Assembly (NCBI GenBank): GCA_905182985.1
Contig: CAJJDN010000015.1
Span: 258,798-322,797 of the forward strand
DNA length: 64,000 nucleotides
Direction of reading: 5' to 3'
From: Paramecium sonneborni
Lineage: Eukaryota > Ciliophora > Oligohymenophorea > Peniculida > Parameciidae
Shown: in pieces, positions 49,085 through 59,812 of the stretch
How positions within the stretch are numbered: position 1 is the first letter of the stretch
How the letters are laid out: every line of letters begins with the position of its first letter
Notes under the pieces: model-generated
Database searches by the model: none
What the model was told of the DNA's origin: nothing
The model's input: only the letters and a program-made list of their open reading frames with translations
Translations under genes and position numbers: made by a program

Positions 49085-49575
49085 ATAATATCTTTATGCC
49101 ATTGTTTCTCTTAATTATCCATTTAAAGCTCCAGTTTCAAAAATTGGCTATCCAATTTTTTATGGTGATCTTATAATCTAAGGAGGAGTTGATTATTATA
49201 GAGGTAAAACTGGCATAGGCATGTGTTCTTAAAATACTGGAGTTGGATAATATGGTTAAGGATAAATTTGCATAGGTTCTATTGGAATCAATGGAGGTTA
49301 TTAATACATAACTGGCTATAAAGGAGTATACTCTCTGACAACACTAAATGGTTATATTACCTTTGATTAATATTTATTGTTATTTATGGGTTAATTTACT
49401 ATTGGTTAAATCTACACTATGGGCTGCTATTATACTATTGGTTATTATTATATAATTGGTTAAATTTAAGAATCTTACACTGGTGTTGTTAGATAAATGT
49501 ACTGTTTTAACAATACAAGGATTTAGTTTAGATTATCATTAACAATCACTTATCTCACATTCAATTTTAGTTTTT
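49085..49575 (+). other. degenerate Gly/Tyr/Ile repeat frame
   Basis: A plus frame from about 49,085 runs open and contains TGVGQYGQGQICIGSIGING and a string of short IGQ/IGY/MGC units between 49,390 and 49,470. DNA words such as ACTATTGGTTA recur there. The frame has no ATG and overlaps the 3' end of the B-box gene on the other strand. It looks like a decaying tandem repeat, or the 3' remnant of a repeat protein gene. Confidence 0.25.
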
Positions 49576-50262
49576 TCAATTATTCAATATGTTCTTGATG
49601 ATTTCTTTAGTATATTGCTTATGGTGCTTATTCTGGATCTGAATATTTTTGGATTAACAAAGGCAAACACTATTATTAATTGCTTTAATTACCTTGTCTG
49701 AATTCAATTTTAGTAAATTTTCATGTTAGGTTTTCCATTCTAAATATTCAATTTTATGTCGGGCTTTTACTTATTTAATTAAATCCTAATTAGATCTTTA
49801 AGTTTCAATTATTAATGTTTATTCGAACATTCTAAAATATTCGTCCACAACTTTATAAAATTGCTTCTTTGCTTCTTAATATTTTTAAAGCTAGAACTAT
49901 AAATAATATAAAAAACACTTACTTCTTATGCCTTTTAAATTTCCTCTGATAAATTACTGGATTCTTATACATCTACCGCCCAAAGGTTAAGATATTCTAA
50001 TGATTTATTATATTATTCTGTTAAGCAATTAGAGAATAAATCAATATCACTTGCAATTCTTTCTGATTCATGTTCCTCAGAATGAATCTTTATACATTCA
50101 GCACACATTGGTAAACTACATTCTCTAAATTATAATTCATTTTTAATACTGTTTCTTGCAAAAATTTTGAATAATATGGTCTTCATGAAATCTACATGGA
50201 ATTTGGGGAGTATTTGCAGCTCCAAAATAAATGATTTAATCAGCTCTTAGTGTTGAATTCAT
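49576..50262 (-). CDS. B-box zinc-finger protein
   Basis: Two introns (25 and 26 nt) leave 211 residues. Residues about 22-60 form a B-box: CRFHEDHIIQNFCKKQRECS then PMCAECIKIHSEEH, with Cys and His at the usual spacing (CxxH...CxxC...HxxxH). A helical coiled region of about 140 residues follows, like the B-box/coiled-coil part of TRIM proteins. There is no RING before the B-box. It probably binds a partner through the B-box. The start is MNSTLRADQ, and the intron sits inside the zinc finger. Confidence 0.85.
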
Positions 50263-51651
50263 CGTTAAATATAATTTTATTTCAATTAAATAAAATAATT
50301 AATTATATACATAACTACAAAAATAAAGTATTTTAATCATAGAAGAAGGTTTTATTCTTAAATATGTGATACAACATGATTAATTTAATACTAACTATTC
50401 TATTATCTCTCTTTAAAAATTTCGAATCATCTCATCGATAAAAATCATATATTTTTATCTTTTCCTTTTTAAATTTAAATCTTACTTTCTAAAATTGAGA
50501 AAAAAAATAAGCTAATTCAATTTAATATTCTTTCAATCATGTATTTTAAGAATTATTTTATTTAATTATCAAAACAATCTAAAATTATTTTGATGCTGAA
50601 TAAATTATTGTCATAACTCATCTCATAGATGTTAATAGTTCTTTGTAGAAACTTTTAATTATTAATATTCTTCAATTCTAATTATTCTTAAAAACTAAAA
50701 GAGTATATCTATCGTTAAATTACTTCTTGTTTTTTTGATTAATTTGAAACTAATTTATTTTTAAGTTATATATAGAATATTCCTGAAGTTTATCATTGAT
50801 TTGTTTTTCAAAATGATTTAAATTAAGATTGAAAATTAATTGAAAAATTATATTCGTGTAGGTTTATTCGCCTTAATTAAATGTATATCTAATTGATTGA
50901 AAATAATTATTTAATAATCCAATGAATTTTGATGCTAAAACAGTGGACTTGAGTTAAATAGATAAAAAAAGGATATTTAAATTAATCCCATTTCAAGCAA
51001 ATGCAATAACTCTTTTAAATTACAAGAAAACTTTAGCGATTAAGATTATTGAACAATAAAAATCGAAACTCAAAGATTTTGGGGATTCAGAATAAAAATT
51101 TTGACTTATGTTTTATATCCATCGAGTATTATTATATAAAATTTTGTATCTCTTACCTAATAAGTCTTATAATATGGTTATTTTAAAAAGAATATGTTTA
51201 AATCATTTTTTTAGAATATAAAATAACATACTCTCAAAGCTTATATTGGCATATAAGATCTAATTAGTTTTTATTAATATGCAAAACATATTATATGTAC
51301 TTAAAATAAAGCTTGCAAAGAGATTGTTAAATTATTTGATTATTAGAAAAAATAGACATAAAAAATTAAAGAAATTTAAGGAGTCTTATAAAATAAAGGT
51401 TTCATATAAAGAAAAGAGGGGAAGATAATTTTGGTTATTATTATTTTCCAAAACTCCCTCTCTTCTTTCTATATAAATTTGAATAAATGTTTTGTAAGAA
51501 TGAAATTTTAAAATGACTCTGATAACTTTGATAAAATTCTTAATTAAAAATCGGATTTTAATTATTTTAAGTATAAAATAATACACAATATTATATTATT
51601 AAATTTAATACCCAAGGGAAAAAATGCTTACAAAAATATATATATTAAAAA
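50263..51651. other. 1.4 kb gene-poor stretch
   Basis: No gene is supported. A 60-codon plus frame at 50,922-51,104 (MNFDAKTVDLSQIDK) and a minus piece near 50,760-50,830 (NHFEKQINDKLQEYS) look slightly protein-like. A plus frame of about 250 codons from 51,047 runs over the hairpin and into the antisense of the MORN gene, so it is probably chance. An imperfect inverted repeat is annotated separately. Confidence 0.4.
51400..51477. repeat. imperfect inverted repeat (hairpin)
   Basis: The arms 51,400-51,434 and 51,448-51,477 are imperfect reverse complements. CATATAAAGAAAAGAGGGGA on the left pairs with TCCCTCTCTTCTTTCTATAT on the right, and ATTTTGG pairs with CCAAAA. The loop is about 13 T/A bases. 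It could form a stable hairpin in RNA. A terminator, an siRNA source or a miniature element are all possible. No copy elsewhere in the window was noticed. Confidence 0.6.
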
Positions 51652-53131
51652 TCAGTTGACCCCTTATTTTGGAAGAGAATTTTATGTTATTCTAGTAGAT
51701 TAATTTAATGATTAGAGTCGAAAAGAGTTTTGGCTACGCTTAAATTTAAAACTATCAATAATAACTTTTTTAGTTTATTTTTCTCTATTAGTCATTGATA
51801 ATAAATTTTCTTGTTGAATTTGAAAAGGACAATTTGTTGTGCTAAGGGTTTTGTATTTTTATTGAGTAGAGAATGCTTAATGATCATCAATATCAATTGA
51901 GATTTTAAATTTATTTTATTGAAGTTAATTTTAATTTTTATTAATATCATCAACAGAGACATTACGTTCTCTTTTAATTTATTAGGAAATAGGTACAATA
52001 GATTCAGATTTAAAATGAATTTTTGTAAATGGTTAAACATTTTAGTATGGATTAAAAGTTTAATGTAGAGAATTATAATTTTTTTTGGCATCATAAGTAT
52101 TATTCTAACTTTATTCATTGGATGTAGAAAGAGATTTCTTTTTATATTCTTTGGTTAGTTTATTAGCTTCAAAATATCCATAAATAATAGGTTTATTATT
52201 TCTTTTTAATTCACCTTCTCCACACATTTAACCATTATGAAATTAACCTTTATAAAATGAACCATCAATCCATCTCATTTCTCCATATCCATGTCTATGA
52301 TCATTAAAGAATTCTCCTTCATATACATTTCCACTAGGCCATCTATAAATCCCGTGTCCACATTTTAAATCATTAATATATTAACCATCATAACTTTCAT
52401 GATATTAAGGATCTTCATTCTTTAACCAATAACCTTTTCCATGTCTTACTCCACTACAAAATGTTCCATGATAAGATGATCCATCAGCCCATCTATATAC
52501 TCCAAAACCATCAGGTTTATCATTTATAAAATCTCCATCATAATAATCTCCATTTGCATAACTTTCTTTACCTTTCCCATATTTTAAATAATTCTTAAAC
52601 TCACCTTCATACCATCCTCCATCTTGATAATCATATCTTCCATATCCATTAGCTTTATTACATCTCCATTCTCCAACATATATTTCATTATTCTTTCCTC
52701 TCCATTTACCATAACCTTATTTTATTCCTTATACCCAACAACCTGAATATATCCCATTTCCTGTTTCCAATGTTCCTTCTCCATGAGGTTTACCATCTTC
52801 AAACTAACCTTCATATTTATCCCCTTTATCTAACACTTCTTTCCCCTATCCATGTTTCTTATCATTCTTCCAAAATCCTATATAATATCTGTCTTAATAT
52901 GTCATCAATCCTATAAATATCATTAATTTATCAACATATACCATATCCATGTCTAACATTGTTTTATATATCTCCATAGTATTGACCTTATTTATACTAT
53001 TTAAACTTTCCCTATTTTGATTTTTAATTAACTTGATCAATCAACTAATGTTCTTGTTCTAGATTATCGAAATCTGATATCGATTATTATTGCATATATT
53101 AATTCTAATTATAATTATAATTAACTATCAT
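51652..53131 (-). CDS. MORN-repeat protein
   Basis: One 31-nt intron leaves 482 residues. From about residue 45 to 330 there are at least ten MORN units, such as YKQGQYYGDI/HGYG, KYEGQFEDGKPHGEG, YEGEFKNYLKYGKGK and YEGEFFNDHRHGYGEMRW. The pattern is YxGxFxxGxxHGxG. The last 150 residues are basic and Ser/Gln-rich. MORN repeats bind membrane lipids or help assemble cortical and ciliary structures. Its ATG is three bases after the TGA of a 4-TM frame in the same reading frame, so the two may be one gene (see findings). Confidence 0.88.
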
Positions 53132-53134
53132 ATT

Positions 53135-53677
53135 TCATTCATCTTTTTTAGGCTTTGCAAAATATGGCAGTCCACATAACATCAAAAATACAATTACATT
53201 AAAAATTATATATATTAATGTCAAAACCTTTAGTTATCCACAATTATTTGATATTATTAATGCAATCTAATTTTATTCCTATTCTTACACAAAATAAGAT
53301 AAAGAAAACTAGTTTCATCGATCCTTCAACTATGTTTGCATAATCAAAAATCTAATCATGTTTATAATAAATTGCATATGGATTAAGTACTCTAATTATA
53401 AAATTAATTATTATTTTCATTTTACATTGAAGCAAACAAACTAAAAAAACAATATATTCCAAACCATAATGCACAAGGTCTTAAAAATTTACATTAATCA
53501 CCACCTTTATCATTAAAATTGAATACCATACTTACTCTCATGAGTTGAATAATAAAAAAATAGACTTCCCATTAAGGCATTCATCAATATTTAAAACAAA
53601 GTTAATATAATCTTGTCTTATTATTCATTTGAATTATCAATCTTATAGTATTGTACATCATCTTCTCTTCTTTCCAT
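53135..53677 (-). CDS. four-pass membrane protein (possible N-terminus of the MORN gene)
   Basis: Three introns (31, 34 and 22 nt) leave 151 residues. Hydrophobic segments include ILTLFQILMNALMGSLFFYY, CALWFGIYCFFSLFASIVL, VFFILFCIALIIS and VLTLIYIIFNVIVFLMLCG. The ends are polar and basic, and the last residues are AKPKKDE before TGA 53135. The next codons, AAT ATG, continue in the same frame into the MORN protein. Four helices with short loops resemble small ciliate membrane proteins. Whether it is separate or the membrane anchor of the MORN protein depends on that one TGA. Confidence 0.65.
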
Positions 53678-54073
53678 AATATTTTTTATTCGTTTTAATT
53701 AATATTTTTATTAAAATCAATCCAACCTTTTAACAATATTTTTATAAGAAATATATTGAGACCAGTTAATACTTTATTAATTAAGATTCAATTAGAACTT
53801 AAGAATTATTAATTTTTATCTAATAAAATAATTTCAATCAAATGAGCTTATTCTTAGAATAAGTAATGTAAAATTATCTACATTCTAGTTTGAAATTAAT
53901 AATTAATAAATAATTTAGTATTTTTTTTCTTGGAAATTTATGTAATATTGATTATTTTTTGTATGGTTCTTCATCAATAAAATTCAAATCTTAATGATTC
54001 AATCATATTAATTACTATTGCTCATTATCTCTAATGAAAAAAATAAATTTACATAAATTATTTATAATTTAAA
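53678..54073. other. intergenic, nothing recognised
   Basis: About 0.4 kb between two divergently transcribed genes, with T/A runs only. The promoters of both probably lie here. Confidence 0.5.
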
Positions 54074-54790
54074 ATGATCAAAAACATAGTATTTGTTTGT
54101 ATTAGTGATACTCATGGATTACTTGGTACTAGTCCAGATAAAAATGCTTCTAAATCAATAATGCCTAAAGGAGATGTATTAATCCATTGTGGTGATTTTA
54201 CAAATTATGGAGAAATTGAAGGTATAAGAAAATTTAAAAAATGGTTGATTGAATAGCCATTTAAACATAAAATTTTGATAGCAGGAAATCATGATCGTTC
54301 TTTTGATTAAATAAAATATCCTCAACTTTACAATCAAATGAAAGAGGAAATTGAAGACCTTAAAAACTAATGTCATTATTTATATAATAATTCATGTATT
54401 ATTGAAGGTTATAAAATTTGGGGAAGTCCGTACTCCTTAGAATTTTGTAATTGGGCATTTTAATTGGATCCTCGAAATGCTAAATAATTTTGGAATCAAA
54501 TTGAAGAAGGAACAGATATTGTCGTAACTCATGGTCCTTCATATGGCCATGGAGATTTAGTCGATAACTCTGGTAATGTTGGTGATATAGAATTATTAAA
54601 TAAAATTAAATAGATAAAACCAAAATATCATTTATTTGGTCATATTCATGAAGGTTATGGTATTACAGAAGAGAAAGTTGATGAAAATATAATAAAATTT
54701 GTAAATTGTTCCAGTTTGAATGAATACTATAAAATTACTAATTTACCATATATTTTCGAATTACCTTAGAAATAAAATATAGATATTTGA
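54074..54790 (+). CDS. calcineurin-like metallophosphoesterase (MPPED-type)
   Basis: A single exon of 238 residues. The motifs for a two-metal centre appear in order: FVCISDTHGLLG, DVLIHCGDFTN, ILIAGNHDR, VVTHGPSYGHGD and HLFGHIHEGYG. The family (MPPED1/2, 239AB) includes phosphodiesterases of low specificity. There is no signal peptide or transmembrane helix, so it should be cytosolic. All metal ligands (Asp-His, Asp, Asn-His, His, His-His) are present, so it should be active. It starts MIKNIVFVC and ends FELPQKQNIDI. Confidence 0.92.
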
Positions 54791-54954
54791 GTATAATATC
54801 ATAATTTTCTGATATTTTATTGTTATTTAATCTTCTTGATCTATTGATAAGAATTCTGTCAGAAAAATATTATTGCATTTAATAATTTTTTTACATAAAT
54901 TATAATTTAAATGAAAAAGGACTTAATAATTGTTTGTATACTCATCGTTATAAC

Positions 54955-55219
54955 ATGCCTTTGACTCCAGGTAAATTTAACTAAATGGATTTAAGAAAGA
55001 AAATTTTTTATTGTTTAATGGTTGTTGAAAATAACCATTTCTAAAAAAAAACTGAAATTGCTAATAATCGTCTCTTATCAATGAGTACAGATAACTCTCT
55101 ATTAAAGTTGAACCTCTAAAATAAAAAAGTAAGTAACTTTTATGATTTAGAATGATTTGAGCAATAATATATATAATTACTTTTATCTAAACTTCTTCAC
55201 TAAAAAGAAATTTAATTGA
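54955..55219 (+). CDS. small hypothetical protein, 80 aa
   Basis: One 22-nt intron (GTAAGTAACTT...TTTAG) leaves 80 residues starting MPLTPGKFNQMDLRKKIFY and ending TKKKFN at TGA 55217. The intron has good ends and the exon lengths fit, but the protein is short and lacks recognisable motifs. It lies 128 bases before the coiled-coil gene on the same strand and could instead be its 5' leader. Confidence 0.4.
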
Positions 55220-55228
55220 TAATATTTT

Positions 55229-56333
55229 GTTCTATTGCTCTGTTTAAGATAGACTAAGAATATAACAATGTAGATTTTATAATTTTAACAGTGTTTGGAT
55301 CAAATACAATAAGTATAGAAATATGTATTATAAATTTTTAAAATTAAATGAATTCTGCTTTTTTGAAATAAATAGAAGAAGAGAATAAGATTCTAGAATA
55401 AGAATTATCGTAATTATTAAGGTAGGAGGCAGTGAGATTTTCATTTAGCCAAAAATGTTCAAAAGAAGAAAATGAGAATAATAGTGAAAATGTGAATCCA
55501 AATTTTAGAAATGAAAAAGGAATTTTGAGTAAAATTGATGAAGAAACAGAGGAAGAATAACCAAATCGAATTGAACCTCATCGATTATTGGAATCTCCAT
55601 ATAAATCAGGTCCATATAAATTTGAAAATAATTAGGAATCAATAATAGATAATTTATAAGACTCCATAAATAATTATATGGAGAAAAGAAATTGCAGTAT
55701 TGCTGACATTTAGAGTAATAGAAATTCACAAAAAAATATTGAAAATACAACAAAATAAATAAAATCATTAGAGATGCGATTATCTGGAACAAGAGAAGCT
55801 TTAAAATCAATGGAAAAGGAAATAAAAGAAAAAAACATAATCATTTAAAATCTTTAAATTGATTTGGCAAAGAAGCAAAAATAAATTGAATTATTATCAA
55901 AACAATCTAATAATTCTACATCAACGCCATCAAAAAGCGAATTTAATAATGAAAGTTTTTAAGAAATAAAAAAATAGTGTAAGGAGTGGGAAAAGAAATA
56001 TTAGGAATGCGAGGCTTGTTTAAAGGAAAATAAAAAATATACATAAAGACTTTAAGAATTAAATTAACAACTATTATATAAATTAAAATAATATGAATCA
56101 GAAAAAGAATTATAAACAAATGAATTGGATTAGTAAAAGAATATTAATAGTTAAATTTACTAAACAAATTCAAGTATTCTGAATAAGTATTTATAAATTT
56201 TAGTAATATAGATATGAACAAATAATTAAATCTTAATAAGATTAAATTCAATAAGAGGATGAAAAATATAGGCAATTAGAAAGAAAATATGATGAATTAA
56301 AAATAAATAGTGAATAATTTTTGTTAAATTCTC
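55229..56333 (+). repeat. left copy of an exact 1.1 kb duplication
   Basis: This block is repeated at 56,335-57,439. Every stretch that I compared is identical, including the introns. The two copies are separated by one N. The left copy ends inside a gene, at the N. This is the signature of two contigs overlapping by 1,105 bases that were joined without merging. Confidence 0.9.
55348..56333 (+). pseudogene. truncated left copy of the coiled-coil gene
   Basis: It has the same start and exon as the intact copy at 56,454, but the frame is cut by the N at 56,334. It lacks the last 65 bases of the real gene. It is probably an assembly product, not a second gene. Confidence 0.85.
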
Positions 56334-56334
56334 N
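56334..56334. other. single ambiguous base (N) at a scaffold join
   Basis: This is the only N in the window, placed exactly between two identical 1.1 kb blocks. It marks a join between contigs. Confidence 0.95.
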
Positions 56335-57439
56335 GTTCTATTGCTCTGTTTAAGATAGACTAAGAATATAACAATGTAGATTTTATAATTTTAACAGTGT
56401 TTGGATCAAATACAATAAGTATAGAAATATGTATTATAAATTTTTAAAATTAAATGAATTCTGCTTTTTTGAAATAAATAGAAGAAGAGAATAAGATTCT
56501 AGAATAAGAATTATCGTAATTATTAAGGTAGGAGGCAGTGAGATTTTCATTTAGCCAAAAATGTTCAAAAGAAGAAAATGAGAATAATAGTGAAAATGTG
56601 AATCCAAATTTTAGAAATGAAAAAGGAATTTTGAGTAAAATTGATGAAGAAACAGAGGAAGAATAACCAAATCGAATTGAACCTCATCGATTATTGGAAT
56701 CTCCATATAAATCAGGTCCATATAAATTTGAAAATAATTAGGAATCAATAATAGATAATTTATAAGACTCCATAAATAATTATATGGAGAAAAGAAATTG
56801 CAGTATTGCTGACATTTAGAGTAATAGAAATTCACAAAAAAATATTGAAAATACAACAAAATAAATAAAATCATTAGAGATGCGATTATCTGGAACAAGA
56901 GAAGCTTTAAAATCAATGGAAAAGGAAATAAAAGAAAAAAACATAATCATTTAAAATCTTTAAATTGATTTGGCAAAGAAGCAAAAATAAATTGAATTAT
57001 TATCAAAACAATCTAATAATTCTACATCAACGCCATCAAAAAGCGAATTTAATAATGAAAGTTTTTAAGAAATAAAAAAATAGTGTAAGGAGTGGGAAAA
57101 GAAATATTAGGAATGCGAGGCTTGTTTAAAGGAAAATAAAAAATATACATAAAGACTTTAAGAATTAAATTAACAACTATTATATAAATTAAAATAATAT
57201 GAATCAGAAAAAGAATTATAAACAAATGAATTGGATTAGTAAAAGAATATTAATAGTTAAATTTACTAAACAAATTCAAGTATTCTGAATAAGTATTTAT
57301 AAATTTTAGTAATATAGATATGAACAAATAATTAAATCTTAATAAGATTAAATTCAATAAGAGGATGAAAAATATAGGCAATTAGAAAGAAAATATGATG
57401 AATTAAAAATAAATAGTGAATAATTTTTGTTAAATTCTC
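56335..57439 (+). repeat. right copy of the exact 1.1 kb duplication
   Basis: It matches 55,229-56,333 with an offset of 1,106 bases. It continues without a break into the unique 3' end of the coiled-coil gene, so this copy holds the real gene end. Confidence 0.9.
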
Positions 57440-57504
57440 GAGATCTTAAATCTTAATATGAACATATGCTAAATACTTTATAGTCAATTGCAAATAGTTA
57501 TTGA
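56454..57504 (+). CDS. coiled-coil protein, 341 aa
   Basis: One 25-nt intron (GTATTTATAA...AATATAG, about 57,293-57,317) leaves 341 residues. It starts MNSAFLKQIEEENKILEQEL, which is already a coiled coil. A linker with EPHRLLESPYKSGPYKFENN follows, then a second coil (KQIKSLEMRLSGTREALKSM) and a long coil ending KSQYEHMLNTLQSIANSY. Cys-containing heptads (QCKEWEKKYQECEACLKENK) occur. It has no other domain. Such proteins often sit in basal bodies or the cytoskeleton, but nothing here proves it. The upstream promoter region is best read from the left copy. Confidence 0.7.
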
Positions 57505-57561
57505 TTTAATAATATATATGTAAATCTGAATAACATTTCTAAAAGAAATAGATATATACAA

Positions 57562-58789
57562 TCATTGCTTTTTGAATTCTTCAATTTCTTATTAAATTCT
57601 TTTGAGTTCAACTCTTTAATCTTATTTAATTTTACTTCCCAAAGGAGCAATAGCAAATAGCAATTAAAAAATCATGTAAATGTAAAGCATTAAATAGACA
57701 ATATAATTCATGATCTAATGAATAGTATTGAATCCAATAACTCCTCTAAAATCATTAACAACTACAACTTCAATGAACAGTTTCATCAAATAAGGTAGAA
57801 AGCCGCCAAAAGTAAAAGTTTCAAAAATAAAGATTGCTTTCCATCCACCTAATGAAATGATATAAGTATTTGGTATCCAGTAAGATTTGATTTATTTATT
57901 TGGATGTTTTAAATTGTAGGCAATAATTTCTCCTTACATTTCAGCAGAAAAGGCTGTTTTTGTTTCATTTTAACTGGAAATACATATATCACCAGCACAA
58001 AAAATTTTAGGATTTGTTCTAATTTTTAAGTAGTCATCAACTAAAAATTATTTTTTAGGATCAAACATTTCAAAATTATCATCAAGTCGAACACTTTCAT
58101 AAGAATTACCTTTACAATTAAAAACTAAATCAAAATTAGAATCTAAAGAATGTCCTTTATAATTTTCTTAAATTTCTATTCCTAAATCTTGCATTCTTTT
58201 TTTAGTATAATCATAAGCAGATTTTGGCATAGTAGATAAAATTTTACCTTTAGTAATTAAAGCAACTGTTTTTGATTTATAATTTGATTTGATTTCACAA
58301 GCTAATTCTACACCTACAGTGCCTCCTCCAATAATAAGAATAGTTGATGATGTTATGATTTTTTATTGAGTTTTTTTAAGTTCAATAAATCTATCTGTTA
58401 GTTTAGGAATTATAGATTTAATAGGATTAGTATAATTAGAACCAATTGTAATAGCACAATAATCAAATTCTATTCTTCCACCATCATAATATGCTACATT
58501 GTTTTCAATATGAGTCTATTTATAAATGTAAAAATACTAGTTTGCCTTATATGAATAGGAGTCCAAATTTACTATTTTTAAATTGTAAAGTTAAATCAAA
58601 AATTGATTCTGGTTAAATAAAAGCATTGAAGACTGAAGGAATAAACTTAAAATGATTTAATAAAATTACTTCGAAATATGATTTTTGATCTAATAATATA
58701 ATGTTAAATTATTTATATGTCTGAGTAATAATTGTCATGCCTGCAAAGCCACCTCCAACAATAAGAAGAGTTTTTTTGGAATTTCTCAT
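57562..58789 (-). CDS. FAD-dependent NAD(P)H oxidoreductase, AIFM2/FSP1-like
   Basis: One 22-nt intron leaves 401 residues. The FAD-binding start is KTLLIVGGGFAGMTI, the GxGxxG motif in its GGGFAG form. The NAD(P)H-binding motif is TILIIGGGTVGVELACEI, and the second FAD contact is KIFCAGDICISS. The three together define the pyridine nucleotide-disulphide oxidoreductase fold without a redox CxxxxC. The length and order fit AIFM2/FSP1-like quinone reductases or type II NADH dehydrogenases. The C-terminus has a hydrophobic stretch (IVYLMLYIYMIFQLLFAIAP) and a charged tail, so it could be membrane-bound. Both cofactor sites look intact. Confidence 0.88.
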
Positions 58790-58909
58790 AAATATGTATA
58801 ATTAAATAATTTGTTATTTATTTTAAAATAAATGCAAATCTAATAATATGAGGATGTAATGCAAGTGAATTTATTTGTTATTTGATTATTTAAATTTGAT
58901 TAAAAATTA

Positions 58910-59744
58910 ATGAATAATCATTATGAACCATATGTTAGAAATAAAAGAGATTTAAAGGTGCCATACATATCATGTTAAGATTATACAAATTTAGAGTAAG
59001 CATCTAAATTAATACCTGCTTTGAAACAAATTAATCAAACAAATAGAAATTTAGCAGATACCGAAGCATATGCTTATATACTTCGTAGTAATAATGATGA
59101 TGATATTCATAAAGTAAAAAAATAAAAGAGTTATATTAATTTAGTCAATAAAATATGGTATATGGACATCAAGTAAAGAAAATAATGAGAAGCTCAATAC
59201 CAAATACTTAGAGGCTTAAGAATAAGGAAAAACTGTGTATTTGTTTTTCAGTGTTGTAAGAAGTGGTTAATTTGTGGGAGTTGCTAAATTAACTTCAGGT
59301 TATAAAGATGAAAGTTTCCAATATTGGTGGGAAATAAAGAAATGGAAAGGTCATTTTAATGTATAATGGTTATACGTAAAAGATGTACCAAATAAACATT
59401 TTGAGCATCTTAAAAATAGGTAGAAATAATAAATTATCAAAAGTGATAATGTAGAAGTAACAAGATCAAGAGATGGTGTACTTTTAAGTTGGGAAACAGG
59501 AAAAGAAATGATGAAAATATTTGAAGACTTTGCAGATAAAAAGAGTATTCTCAATGATTTTAATGTTATTGATGAAAGAGAACAAGCATTGAGATAATAC
59601 AAATATTAGATGCAATAATCGAGAAATCAACAATAATACTATCCTTATTATCAATATCAATATTATGATTATCAACAACAATATCAACAGTATCCCTAAT
59701 ATCAACAGTATCAAAACTATTAATGGCAATAATCACAGAAATGA
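58910..59744 (+). CDS. YTH-domain RNA-binding protein (m6A reader type)
   Basis: One 31-nt intron leaves 267 residues. After a 60-residue leader comes the YTH domain. It runs SIKYGIWTSSKENNEKLN, VYLFFSVVRSGQFVGVAKL and SFQYWWEIKKWKGHFNVQWL. It then has VKDVPNKHFEHLKNR and VTRSRDGVLLSWETGKEMMK. The aromatic-cage tryptophans of WTSS and WWEI, with W or L after GHF, are present, so binding of N6-methyladenosine RNA is expected. The C-terminal 65 residues are Gln/Tyr-rich (YYPYYQYQYYDYQQQYQQY), like a prion-type condensing tail. It probably controls mRNA fate in cytoplasm or nucleus. Confidence 0.93.
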
Positions 59745-59812
59745 TTTTAAATATCATGTATTGTAAGGTTTCCATCAAATACAAATACAATAATATTAAT
59801 TAATAAATTAAA

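Noticed and set aside
51047..51818. Plus-strand open frame of about 250 codons
   Set aside because: Its second part is antisense to the MORN gene and it crosses the hairpin. With TGA as the only stop, such lengths occur by chance in AT-rich DNA. No start or motif fits.
55505..56916. Two identical 101-aa minus-strand ORFs (55,505-55,810 and 56,611-56,916)
   Set aside because: They are antisense to the coiled-coil gene, and they are identical only because the block is duplicated in the assembly.
55229..57439. A true recent gene duplication
   Set aside because: The copies are identical in introns and spacers, and the break is exactly at an N in mid-gene. A scaffold overlap explains this more simply.
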